DNA from: a virus
IMG/VR virus record: IMGVR_UViG_3300012920_000031
Span: 1 to 64,000 of that record
Length of the DNA stretch: 64,000 nucleotides
Direction: 5' to 3' (one strand)
Positions 14,893 to 22,975 of the stretch are shown here, in pieces; the first letter of the stretch is position 1; every line of letters begins with the position of its first letter. The notes below the pieces were generated by a model that saw nothing but the letters and a program-made list of their open reading frames with translations, had not been told where the DNA came from and ran no database searches. Position numbers and translations under genes: made by a program.

Positions 14893-16928
14893 ATTCTAAG
14901 TCTATAGTCATATCTTGGGTTAGTGGATGCAAACTGAAAACCCGGATGTAACACATTCATCCTCATACTTGATGAAGGTGGTGCTAAACAAATCTCATCA
15001 AGGATTGACATAAGGTCATCATACATTTGCTGTTGGTTTCTTGATAACTGAAACACTGAACCATTACCAGCATCAGCATAGTTGTCCCAAACCCTAGAAT
15101 TTCTCTCTGCAAATGCATAGAACTTTAAATTTGGAGTTGCTTCGAGGGCGTCCCAAACAACATCCGTATTGACCCGTGGTACTAGAAAAGATTGCGCAAA
15201 TTCGTCACTAAACAGTATTATGATCCTATCTGCATTTGGGCGCCAGTTTACCTTGAAAAATTTCAGCTCAGGCACTGACCCCATCCTGTTAGACCAAGTT
15301 GCACTTGCAAAATCATATTGAACATTTCCAGAAATATTTTGTAATGCGAGAATAATTGCATCCTTGAATTGCTCATTACCTGTCTGGTTATCAAATTGCC
15401 CTACATTTGCAAAAGCAGTTAGAAAATCTTCTAAATCTGCAATATCAGACTGCAATATCAGCATCTCCTGTATTCCCCCGGGACCAGGCGCAGCTTTAGG
15501 GCCAACAATCAGTCCCCACTTTAGCTTATCCTCTGCAGAAAAATCTTGAGCAAACCTATTCATAGCCATCCTAACAGCATTTATATAATTCTCCATAGAG
15601 CCTGACCAGTCAACTAAGAAAAGAATATCAGTTTCTGGTATCTCTTCTCCGTAATCAACAATACCGTCACAATCGTTGTCGGCGCCGTCGCAAATCTCTT
15701 CACTCGGCAATGTTTCACCTCCGCAAAAATCAACGACTTGGGCGCCCTGAGGAGTGCGGCCATACCACTGACCTCTATTGCAAGTTTGTTCTCCCATTGA
15801 GCATACTCCTACGTTTAAAGTGCCCTCAGGGCCGGTGTAACACTCTCTCGTTATACGTTCATCGGTAAGCAAGTCACAATCTTCGTCAAAGTTATTACAA
15901 ACCTCAGCGTCTATAGCTAGACCCACTAGAGGATCGCAAGGGGTATTTGGAGAGATCTCTGGCACCCAATGACATGCAGCAAAACACTCCGTCATTTGGG
16001 TAACTTCACACTCTTCTGTCAAACATTCGCAGGTTTTAAATCCCATACCACAAGTAAGAGGGGATTCCATACATGGAACTAAAGCTCCAACCATTTCAGG
16101 AGGGCATTGGCAGTTTAGACCCTCATCCACTAGGTTATCGCAATCATTATCCTCACCATCGCACTCTTCGTCAGCTGGACGTTGAGCTGTGCAGCCAATC
16201 CAATCTCCATTTCCACAAATCTCCAGACCTGAATTGCAAATGGTGGTACACTCTCTTATCAGTTGCTCGTCTACTGCACCATCGCAATCATTATCAAGGC
16301 CGTCACAAATATCCTCCGGCACTTGCCCACAGCCACCACAAGCATTCAGTTGGTTTTCATCCACATTCCCGTCACAGTCGTTGTCGTTACCATCGCACAC
16401 CTCCTCCTCTTCAAAGCAGGTCACACACTCTCCATAATACAAACGTCCTTTGTCACACCTGACTTGCTGAGTTCCAGATGTGCCGTCTATATCGCAATCA
16501 TAATACATGGTGAAATCCTCGTTGATACCAGGAGGACAATCAAAAGCATGCGTACAACCTGTCTCTTCAATAATCTCGGCAGGAGGACAATTTGGGTCTC
16601 TGTTTCTGTCACAGGGATTCATGTTCTCATCACAAATATCTAACACCGCATACTTTGCCTGTATTTCCACACCTCGCGGTGGACAATACCAAGTTTGTTG
16701 TTGGCAACAGTTCGGGTTGCAGTCGCAAAACCTAGGATGGGTATTTTGCAAATCCGCGCAGGGGTCGACCCAAGCGTCAACCGTAATGTCCGGTACTTGA
16801 ACTACCTGAACATCAACTGATGTCGAATCTGAGGTTAGAGTCCTGATACTTTCAGCATCTAAGCCTCCAGTCGTATTGCTGCTGTCTGAGCATGCAAATA
16901 AAAAAAGTAAAAGTGTTATTTTCTTCAT
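14883..16928 (-). CDS. Secreted lipoprotein with MopE-type metal-binding repeats and a VWA domain
   Basis: The start is the ATG at 16928 (MKKITLLLFLFAC), behind GGAG and overlapping the thyX stop. C13 closes a lipobox, so the 681-residue protein should be lipid-anchored outside the inner membrane. A Cys-rich region holds five repeats of the CDGxDNDCDGxVDE type (about 178, 208, 256, 344 and 413), the putative metal-binding motif of MopE-like proteins. A von Willebrand A domain follows from about 434 with the MIDAS motif DWSGS and a later FSDE. This architecture is common in predatory and myxobacterial-type surface proteins and surprising in a phage. A superinfection-blocking or surface-adhesion role is plausible but unproven. 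Confidence 0.85.
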   Translation of the reverse strand: MKKITLLLFLFACSDSSNTTGGLDAESIRTLTSDSTSVDVQVVQVPDITVDAWVDPCADLQNTHPRFCDCNPNCCQQQTWYCPPRGVEIQAKYAVLDICDENMNPCDRNRDPNCPPAEIIEETGCTHAFDCPPGINEDFTMYYDCDIDGTSGTQQVRCDKGRLYYGECVTCFEEEEVCDGNDNDCDGNVDENQLNACGGCGQVPEDICDGLDNDCDGAVDEQLIRECTTICNSGLEICGNGDWIGCTAQRPADEECDGEDNDCDNLVDEGLNCQCPPEMVGALVPCMESPLTCGMGFKTCECLTEECEVTQMTECFAACHWVPEISPNTPCDPLVGLAIDAEVCNNFDEDCDLLTDERITRECYTGPEGTLNVGVCSMGEQTCNRGQWYGRTPQGAQVVDFCGGETLPSEEICDGADNDCDGIVDYGEEIPETDILFLVDWSGSMENYINAVRMAMNRFAQDFSAEDKLKWGLIVGPKAAPGPGGIQEMLILQSDIADLEDFLTAFANVGQFDNQTGNEQFKDAIILALQNISGNVQYDFASATWSNRMGSVPELKFFKVNWRPNADRIIILFSDEFAQSFLVPRVNTDVVWDALEATPNLKFYAFAERNSRVWDNYADAGNGSVFQLSRNQQQMYDDLMSILDEICLAPPSSSMRMNVLHPGFQFASTNPRYDYRLRICY

Positions 16929-17632
16929 CAATGCTCCATTTTGTGTTTCATATAAGATCCTACAGAGTGAGGGAAATACTGCTTTGCGATTTTGAGGCAA
17001 GCTTTAGCAACCTGTTGAATTTCCCATTGAGCACCCTCATGGACCCTAAGAGAAACAAACTTCAGCAAGTTGTGTAAATTCACAGTGCCAAAGTACTGTG
17101 TATAAAGGTTTTGTGGTAAGACACCGCGGGCTTGTTCTCGACATACACCAGAAGATAATAAATTATCAAAAAGTTTCAAACACTCTTTGTGGTGCGCCCT
17201 CACCATTTCTGAAGCTAGCCCAGATACAGGTAGTCCTGACCTATTGTATTCCACTATAGGATCCACTAGCTCTTCTGTACTAGCTTGCCTATTGCTTTTG
17301 TGCTGTGTTCTAAACCGTTTTGGTTCGTAAAACTGAATGTCTACTGAGGTATAGCGTCTGCTAATTTCATTATAGGCCCAAGTACGGTGTCGATGATGCT
17401 GGGAACGTATAAATAAAGGCAAAGTGAATTTATAAGTCAACGCACAGTGTTCAAACGGGGAACTGTGATTGTGTTTCATCAGATAATTTATGAGTTTGAT
17501 GTCTTTTTCGTCGACGTCTTGCTTTTCTGATCCGAAAGAGACCCGCGCAGCATTAACAACTGACAGATCTGTACCCATATGTGAAACGTATTCAACCGCA
17601 CCTATATCGTCCCCAAATAAGTCAACTTTCAT
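16928..17632 (-). CDS. thyX: Flavin-dependent thymidylate synthase ThyX
   Basis: The 234-residue protein contains the ThyX motif as RHRTWAYNEISRRY, together with the upstream SSPFEH substrate/FAD segment and a C-terminal helix bundle. ThyX methylates dUMP to dTMP using methylene-tetrahydrofolate, FAD and NADPH. It works downstream of the phage dUTPase and ribonucleotide reductase. It overlaps the GroES gene by 11 bases and shares a base with the lipoprotein start (TGATG), so it sits in the operon driven from the promoter at 18239-18267. Confidence 0.97.
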   Translation of the reverse strand: MKVDLFGDDIGAVEYVSHMGTDLSVVNAARVSFGSEKQDVDEKDIKLINYLMKHNHSSPFEHCALTYKFTLPLFIRSQHHRHRTWAYNEISRRYTSVDIQFYEPKRFRTQHKSNRQASTEELVDPIVEYNRSGLPVSGLASEMVRAHHKECLKLFDNLLSSGVCREQARGVLPQNLYTQYFGTVNLHNLLKFVSLRVHEGAQWEIQQVAKACLKIAKQYFPHSVGSYMKHKMEH

Positions 17633-17945
17633 CAGGCCTCCTGTAGACTCCTACTACATAGTTTTCCAAAATCATATAATGAGTTTTGTCTTTCAAGGTT
17701 ACCTCTTGAATCATAGATTTATCTACAACAATCCTATTGTTATCGAGGTTACCATATCGAAGATGGCGGAACTGCTTATCGCAATCTGCGGCGATGTCAA
17801 TCACTGATGCTTCAATATATTGATCTTGTTCCGGGCTATAGTCCTCTGGTAAGATTACGCCAGTGGATGTTTCATTCTTTTTTACATGTGGTACAATAAG
17901 CAAATGCCTATTTACCGGCTTTAGCATTTCCACTCTAGAGACCAT
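17622..17945 (-). CDS. groES: GroES-like co-chaperonin (gp31-like)
   Basis: The 107-residue protein has the GroES layout: first strand KPVNRHLLIVPH, a flexible loop KKNETSTGVILPED matching the mobile loop that docks into GroEL, then beta strands ending NYVVGVYRR. It would cap the phage GroEL (1679-3247) or host GroEL, as T4 gp31 does for capsid folding. The ATG at 17945 follows GGGGAGG inside the upstream gene, and a second ATG six codons later could also be used. The gene overlaps both neighbours. Unusually it is 14 kb from groEL, but both units have the same promoter core. Confidence 0.85.
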   Translation of the reverse strand: MVSRVEMLKPVNRHLLIVPHVKKNETSTGVILPEDYSPEQDQYIEASVIDIAADCDKQFRHLRYGNLDNNRIVVDKSMIQEVTLKDKTHYMILENYVVGVYRRPDES

Positions 17946-18207
17946 TGATCCTCCCCACAGATCGCTGACACTTGTTCACATAGTCTGTTAAAATTTCCAT
18001 ATCTGTTTCAGATTTGTATAGTCTATACGCTTTTACAGCCAATCTCATTTCTTCTTTTGTAAGCCACCCGTTTTCATTATAGGATTCTCGTAAATCCTTT
18101 CGCTGTTCTTTGAATGGCTCCATTGCATCTTCAATGGCAACAAATGTCTTAATGTAATTTGCGAGGTGTTCCTCTTTGGTTAGTAGTCTATCGTCGTTAG
18201 AACTCAT
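17935..18207 (-). CDS. Hypothetical helical protein, 90 aa
   Basis: A mostly helical protein with a long amphipathic helix (AIEDAMEPFKEQRKDLRESY), a NGWLTKEE turn and further helices. The helix-turn-helix-helix layout faintly resembles GapR/DUF2312 DNA-binding proteins, but too little matches to claim it. It is the first gene after the promoter at 18239-18267, with an AAAGGA ribosome site, and overlaps groES by 11 bases. Confidence 0.65.
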   Translation of the reverse strand: MSSNDDRLLTKEEHLANYIKTFVAIEDAMEPFKEQRKDLRESYNENGWLTKEEMRLAVKAYRLYKSETDMEILTDYVNKCQRSVGRINGL

Positions 18208-18238
18208 AATTTATCCTTTCATGTTGAGTTGTAATACA

Positions 18239-18267
18239 ATAATAGTATATTTTATCAGGTTTGTCAA
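18239..18267 (-). promoter_or_regulatory. Sigma-70-type promoter for the groES-thyX-lipoprotein operon
   Basis: TTGACA (18262-18267), 17 bases, TATTAT (18239-18244) on the minus strand, ending about 30 bases before the first gene of the operon. The sequence CCCTTGACAAACC around the -35 box is also found at the groEL promoter. Confidence 0.82.
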
Positions 18268-18273
18268 GGGTTT

Positions 18274-18588
18274 TTAAATAGAAAAACTTTCTCCGCAGCC
18301 ACAAGTTCTTTTTGCGTTAGGGTTTACAAATTTAAATCCAGACTGATTAAGTTCATCTACAAAGTCAATCTCTGTACCCATAAGATATAGAAAACTTTTT
18401 GGGTCAAGATAAATCTCTATGTCCTTATCAGTAATGACCCTATCATTGTCCTTTTGATTATCAAACAATAATTTATAAGTAAAGCCAGAGCACCCGCCGC
18501 CCTGTACAGCGGCGCGCACACCTGTCTCCTCTTTTTCTAAAAGCAAGGTTTTCATTTTGTTGGCTGCAGATTCAGTTAAAGTAATCAT
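18274..18588 (-). CDS. A-type iron-sulfur carrier (IscA/ErpA/HesB family)
   Basis: The 104-residue protein has the three conserved cysteines of A-type carriers: one in GGGCSGFTY and two in the C-terminal RTCGCGESF. Length and layout match IscA/ErpA. These proteins deliver Fe-S clusters to target enzymes; similar genes occur in marine phages. Here it overlaps the ribonucleotide reductase stop by 4 bases, but class II reductases need cobalamin rather than Fe-S, so the client is unclear. Confidence 0.93.
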   Translation of the reverse strand: MITLTESAANKMKTLLLEKEETGVRAAVQGGGCSGFTYKLLFDNQKDNDRVITDKDIEIYLDPKSFLYLMGTEIDFVDELNQSGFKFVNPNAKRTCGCGESFSI

Positions 18589-20447
18589 ACAAATTTCACT
18601 TCACAAGCGCCTCCGGCGCAAGCAACTTCACCTTTAAGATCCGTATTATCCTCTTCTTCTGTGACCTTAGTAAGATCTATAGATGTCAAGGAACCCAAAA
18701 GCGCTTCATATGTCTCTTTCGAACAATCTTCAAAAGGAGCCTGCTTGTAAGTATGGTCTGAGAATGGAAGCACCGACAAACCATTATAACTACTTCTATT
18801 CTCCCACATCCACTCTCCCACATCAACCCATTCTGCATCTTTTATTGAGATAGTTGCCGAAATGTTGTGGGTGTTTTGGCCCTTGCGGAAACCTGGTTTT
18901 ACCCACTCATCTGTTACGTGTTTCACTCTTTTGAGAAGTTGTAGTGCTGATTCTGTCCTTAAAATAGACCCCTCTGGAGCCTTTTGCGGAATAGAAATAA
19001 CAGCCGTCGTGTGAGGGCTAAAGTATTCATCTTCAATCAGTTCTGGGTGATTTTCAGCTAAGTATGTATAGATTGGTTCATTCTTGCCGACTCGAACGCG
19101 TCGAATATAATAATCGTTGTGCCAAGCGTGAATACCTGAAGAGGTACCAAGAGTCAAAGACGTAGTGCCCGCGGGCTTTACACAAGTTGTTCTTGCGGCT
19201 GGCTTAATACCCAACAACTCAGCCACTCTAGTATTTTCTTGTTTGACGCAACTTGCCGCTTCTTTCATATCAAGTTCTAACACTGCACCGGAGGCAATAC
19301 CCGTCATTGAAACTCCAATAAGAGCATCTTTTTCAGTGGTCCTGCGCCAGATGTCGCGAAGATAATGGAAATCTGTATAGCTTGCCTGCAGGGTCCCAAT
19401 AAAAGTTGCTGCTTTTACACGTTCATTAAGATCTTCTTGGCTTTCCACATTTGAAACATTGACTTCAGTCAAGTTACAAAACTGGTATGGTCGTAAACCA
19501 ATCTCACAACAAGGGTTCGTGCCCCAGTCCTTATCATTCGAAAAATAGAAACCGGGCTCACCTGCTCCTGATGCTTTCACTCTGTCCCACAAATTCATGA
19601 AGTATTCTTTATCAATCTTGTGGCGCAGCAAAACAACAGAATTATTGGCTCTACCTCGTTGTGGATTGGTTTCCCACCAGTTACCTGTTTTTGCAGCAAT
19701 CATGTCCTCATCATCTGCCGAGAACAAAGAAATGAGAGCAGCCCGACGAATACCACCTGCCAGTACAGCGTCTGCTATATGACAAATCATATCGTGTACT
19801 TCGATTGGCGTTAGCTTATCTCCATTTTCCTTCTGTGAAAGCATTCCCTCTAACTTTACCAGGCACTCACGCAGGGGTTGAGGTCCTGGGGCCTTGCCTC
19901 CAGAAGTAATGAGAGCAGCACCCTTCGGGCGAATGTCCGTATAGTCAAAACGAAGCCTTGATCCTCCTCTAAAATAAGAATTGACCAGAGTCTTTACAGC
20001 ATCTGCCCAACCTTCAATAGAGTCATTGACAAGGAACCTTCTTGTACGATTCATGTTTGGTCTAGTAATTTCTGGTAATTTTTCAACGTGATGCTTTTGT
20101 ACAGAATACCCAACGCCAGTTCCGCCGAGAAGAAGAAACATTGCTTCTCCAAAGCATCTCCAGTCATCGGCTGGCATAAAAGCGCAGTTGAAAATTCTAT
20201 TTGGGGCTACTTCAATCGGCTTACCACCGAACTGCATTGATCGCATTGATGGTAATACTTTCTTATCAAAAACCATTTTATATGCTTTTCTAATTTGAAG
20301 TTCCAACTCTGGAAACTTCTTGAGATGCATGTTCATATTTCTAGTAACAAGTTCATCCCATGTCTCTCTTCTTTTCTCTTTTTCCAAGTACCTTGCGTAC
20401 TTCATGTGTACTGTGATCTCTGATAATATTTGATTTGATAGCTCCAT
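18585..20447 (-). CDS. nrdJ: Class II (adenosylcobalamin-dependent) ribonucleotide reductase, monomeric RTPR type
   Basis: The 620-residue protein carries the radical site NPCCE (C313, E315) and the redox pair C88 and C324. The spacing from the radical Cys to the second Cys (11 residues) equals that of the Lactobacillus leichmannii enzyme. GGSRLRFDYTDIRPKGA and the C-terminal CAGGAC pair (C610, C615), which passes electrons, are also typical. It converts ribonucleotides to deoxyribonucleotides with adenosylcobalamin, so no NrdB radical subunit is needed and oxygen is irrelevant. It would draw cobalamin from the host and electrons from thioredoxin or the phage glutaredoxin. The start shares a base with the helicase stop. 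Confidence 0.93.
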   Translation of the reverse strand: MELSNQILSEITVHMKYARYLEKEKRRETWDELVTRNMNMHLKKFPELELQIRKAYKMVFDKKVLPSMRSMQFGGKPIEVAPNRIFNCAFMPADDWRCFGEAMFLLLGGTGVGYSVQKHHVEKLPEITRPNMNRTRRFLVNDSIEGWADAVKTLVNSYFRGGSRLRFDYTDIRPKGAALITSGGKAPGPQPLRECLVKLEGMLSQKENGDKLTPIEVHDMICHIADAVLAGGIRRAALISLFSADDEDMIAAKTGNWWETNPQRGRANNSVVLLRHKIDKEYFMNLWDRVKASGAGEPGFYFSNDKDWGTNPCCEIGLRPYQFCNLTEVNVSNVESQEDLNERVKAATFIGTLQASYTDFHYLRDIWRRTTEKDALIGVSMTGIASGAVLELDMKEAASCVKQENTRVAELLGIKPAARTTCVKPAGTTSLTLGTSSGIHAWHNDYYIRRVRVGKNEPIYTYLAENHPELIEDEYFSPHTTAVISIPQKAPEGSILRTESALQLLKRVKHVTDEWVKPGFRKGQNTHNISATISIKDAEWVDVGEWMWENRSSYNGLSVLPFSDHTYKQAPFEDCSKETYEALLGSLTSIDLTKVTEEEDNTDLKGEVACAGGACEVKFV

Positions 20448-21826
20448 TAATTTTTTCCTCCTTCTTTTTTAAAAGCCTTATATCTTTCACGAAGACTATT
20501 GATCCTCGCTTCTTCACTCTTTTGGACAATATCATTTACTGTTTCACCTGTTTTGGGTAAAACTTTTATACATACATTGCTTGTATCCATGAAAATTGGA
20601 TACACTAATCCATCTGGACCATTGCGGTTCTTCGCCACGAAGATGCGGCCCTGGTTAGTATTCTTATCTTCTACAGTTCTCGACACTGTAAAGATAAAAT
20701 CTGCTACAAAGCATTTGTTGAACGCCTCAGAGATTGATTCCATAGTAATCACTTCAGCGTTGATTCCAGATCTGTTGGTTTGCGATGCCGTCCAGACAGG
20801 ACATTCGCAAATTTGAGCTATTCCTCTAAGCTCTTCGTAAATAGTTTCGAGTTGGTGCCTTTTCTCATCTTTTCTGCTATTTTCTGGTCGAATTAGGTCT
20901 CCGTAGTCTACAATGATCATATCTGGGACAAAATTACGCCTTTTTAGCTTCTCAATGTGATTTTTGATTGTTTGGATACTAGCGCTTCTTGTTGGGTATT
21001 CTTTGATGATTAGCTTACCATCAATTTCTCTGATTTCGTCGTAAATCTTTTCTTTGAAAACTGCTAGGTTCTTGAGTTCAACACCTGTGATAGCAGCATC
21101 ATAACGACCACCCACCACAGTATCCGCAAGCTCAAGCGTATAATGAAGAACATTTTTTCCGGACTTAAGAGCTTGAGCGCCGAGATGAACAAGGACCATT
21201 GATTTGCCAGCACCAGTAGGAGCAACAACAACGCCAAGCTCGCCTTTCCCAAGACCTCCTTTAGAAATTTCATCAATGTCTCTCCATCCTGTTGTTACAG
21301 GGTCTCTGGCTTTTTTTACAAACCTAGCTTCGAAATCCACAAGATAATCATAACCCAAAGTATTGTCTGATCCTAACTTTAGCGCGTCGTCTATAACTTT
21401 AGAAACTTCATCAAATGAAGAAGACTTTATTAGCTCTACAGACTTTATTAGGGCTTCTTTGAGTTTTTGTTTTTTACAAAAATCAAGAGCAGTATCTTTA
21501 ATGAAGTCAGCGCCGGCCGGAAGTTCACCGTTGGCCAACACTCTAGCATAGTAGTCTCTGATCCTCGTCTTGACTGACTCTTGCTCTCCCTCCAAACCTG
21601 TTCGTAAGATGGACAGCATAATGTTAGATGTGGGATGGACTCCATACTTTTCTCGATACTCCTTGATCTTTCTAATAAAGACCCGTAAATGCTTTAGTTC
21701 TAAAAAGTTCAAATCCAGCACTTCAAACATTTGGTCTGCAAATGTTCTGTCATTTAAGACAAGATGACACATGTCCTCTTGAAATGTTTTCCCGAACTTA
21801 GAAAAACTCTTCTTTTCTTGTTCCAT
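20447..21826 (-). CDS. Replicative DNA helicase, DnaB/gp41-like
   Basis: The N-terminal helical domain (1-150) is followed by a RecA-like ATPase core: Walker A VAPTGAGKS with K208, Walker B MIIVDYGDL, and the later SQTNRSG and KNRNGPDG segments of DnaB-type helicases. The length (459 aa) is close to T4 gp41 and DnaB. It unwinds the fork ahead of the phage DnaE polymerase. AAAGGA precedes the start, which lies 36 bases after the exonuclease gene. No primase domain is fused. Confidence 0.93.
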   Translation of the reverse strand: MEQEKKSFSKFGKTFQEDMCHLVLNDRTFADQMFEVLDLNFLELKHLRVFIRKIKEYREKYGVHPTSNIMLSILRTGLEGEQESVKTRIRDYYARVLANGELPAGADFIKDTALDFCKKQKLKEALIKSVELIKSSSFDEVSKVIDDALKLGSDNTLGYDYLVDFEARFVKKARDPVTTGWRDIDEISKGGLGKGELGVVVAPTGAGKSMVLVHLGAQALKSGKNVLHYTLELADTVVGGRYDAAITGVELKNLAVFKEKIYDEIREIDGKLIIKEYPTRSASIQTIKNHIEKLKRRNFVPDMIIVDYGDLIRPENSRKDEKRHQLETIYEELRGIAQICECPVWTASQTNRSGINAEVITMESISEAFNKCFVADFIFTVSRTVEDKNTNQGRIFVAKNRNGPDGLVYPIFMDTSNVCIKVLPKTGETVNDIVQKSEEARINSLRERYKAFKKEGGKN

Positions 21827-21862
21827 TAAGGTTCCTTTGTATGTATGTGACTATAACACAAA

Positions 21863-22825
21863 TCACTGAGAAAAGGAAGTAATAATATGGTTAAATCTTT
21901 GTTCCAAATCTGTGGTTGTCACAGTGAGTACTCCATCTTGGAGCATCAGTTTTCTGATTTCCGTTTGATTATAGTGTGGCTTATATTGCTCAAACGTATC
22001 GTCGATCCCTTGTTTAGCTTGTATTGATAGCATGGGTGAAGATAGCTGCATAATATCATAATTATTTTCTATTAACTCCTCGTTTTCTAAGATGTTTGTG
22101 TACACTTTCTGTTTGTTGTCTGGTTTTTCACATTCAGCGATAACATCAGATAAGTAGTATGTTTTTTCTTCTTTCAGAAAAGAAAATCGTTTTGCAACAG
22201 TTTCCATACCCACTCTGGGTACACCCGGTAGATTATCTGAAGAGTCTCCAACAATGGCTCTAGCAAGGGCAAAATTAGTTGGGTGGATACCAAACTTATC
22301 CACAACATTGTTCTTATTGAGATACTCTTTTTGAATTGGCCTGTGCAGGATAGTTTTATCATCTAAGAGTTGGATAAAATCTTTATCTGCGGATACAATT
22401 ACTTTTTGCCACTCTGAAAAAATGGGACTGTTTTTAATGTAAGATATCACATCATCAGCCTCCACAAGCGGCTCCATAAACTGGATTACTGGAGTTTGAT
22501 TGAAGTATTCGATTACACGCATTTGTTGCCAAACTTTATTTTCTGTAATATCTTCTTCAACCATTCCAACCTGAGACCAGTTGGTTCTCGGTGGTTTTCT
22601 TCCACCTTTGTATGACTTGTTCATGCTGCGGCGTTTCTTACTACCGCCCTTACCATCCCAAACAAGAACAAGTAGATCTGGCTTGACCTCTCTTGTCAGC
22701 TTGTTGAAGATATTGATAAAAGTGCGAATACCGCCGATTGGAGACCCGTTCGGGTTCTTGCTAGGATCTACTATATATCCGCGGATAAATTGATTGTACG
22801 CGTCTACTATCATTACTCTTTTCAT
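21863..22825 (-). CDS. 5'-3' exonuclease / flap endonuclease (Pol I N-terminal or RNase H type)
   Basis: I start the protein at the ATG at 22825 (MKRVMIVDAYN), just one base after the stop of a 31-codon reading frame; the longer reading from 22861 overlaps that small gene. Acidic metal-site motifs are present: VDAYN, LVWDG, VEADDVIS, SADKDFIQLL, and GDSSDNLPGVPRVG, the latter being the H3TH region that follows the second metal site. It removes RNA primers and flaps, complementing two polymerases that lack this domain. Length is 320 residues, typical of T4 RNase H or T5 flap nuclease. Confidence 0.93.
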   Translation of the reverse strand: MKRVMIVDAYNQFIRGYIVDPSKNPNGSPIGGIRTFINIFNKLTREVKPDLLVLVWDGKGGSKKRRSMNKSYKGGRKPPRTNWSQVGMVEEDITENKVWQQMRVIEYFNQTPVIQFMEPLVEADDVISYIKNSPIFSEWQKVIVSADKDFIQLLDDKTILHRPIQKEYLNKNNVVDKFGIHPTNFALARAIVGDSSDNLPGVPRVGMETVAKRFSFLKEEKTYYLSDVIAECEKPDNKQKVYTNILENEELIENNYDIMQLSSPMLSIQAKQGIDDTFEQYKPHYNQTEIRKLMLQDGVLTVTTTDLEQRFNHIITSFSQ

Positions 22826-22826
22826 T

Positions 22827-22922
22827 TTAGTTTCTCTTCCATTTATGTAGGGCCAATCCAATGATCAACATACCAACTGCAGTGTAAATAAAATTAGTAT
22901 CACTTAGTATTCCTTCAAACAT
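22827..22922 (-). CDS. 31-aa small membrane peptide
   Basis: An ATG at 22922 preceded by AAAGGAGG opens 31 codons beginning MFEGILSDTNF, with a hydrophobic stretch (YTAVGMLIIGLAL) and a basic tail (HKWKRN), then TAA one base before the exonuclease ATG. The ideal ribosome site, the single membrane helix with positive C-terminal residues, and the tight spacing support a real gene, probably translationally coupled to the exonuclease. Function unknown. Confidence 0.7.
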   Translation of the reverse strand: MFEGILSDTNFIYTAVGMLIIGLALHKWKRN

Positions 22923-22942
22923 ATTATTTCCTCCTTTAGATA

Positions 22943-22970
22943 GAAAAAAGCCCGGCATAGAGCCGGGCTA
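22943..22970 (-). terminator. Rho-independent terminator after recA
   Basis: On the minus strand AGCCCGGC (22962-22969) pairs with GCCGGGCT (22949-22956) around a 5-base loop and is followed by six T. It begins about 6 bases after the recA stop. Confidence 0.9.
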
Positions 22971-22975
22971 TAAGA

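Noticed and set aside
22825-22861. Longer 12-codon extension of the flap exonuclease
   Set aside because: It overlaps the 31-codon gene and has no ribosome site; the ATG at 22825 is the better start.
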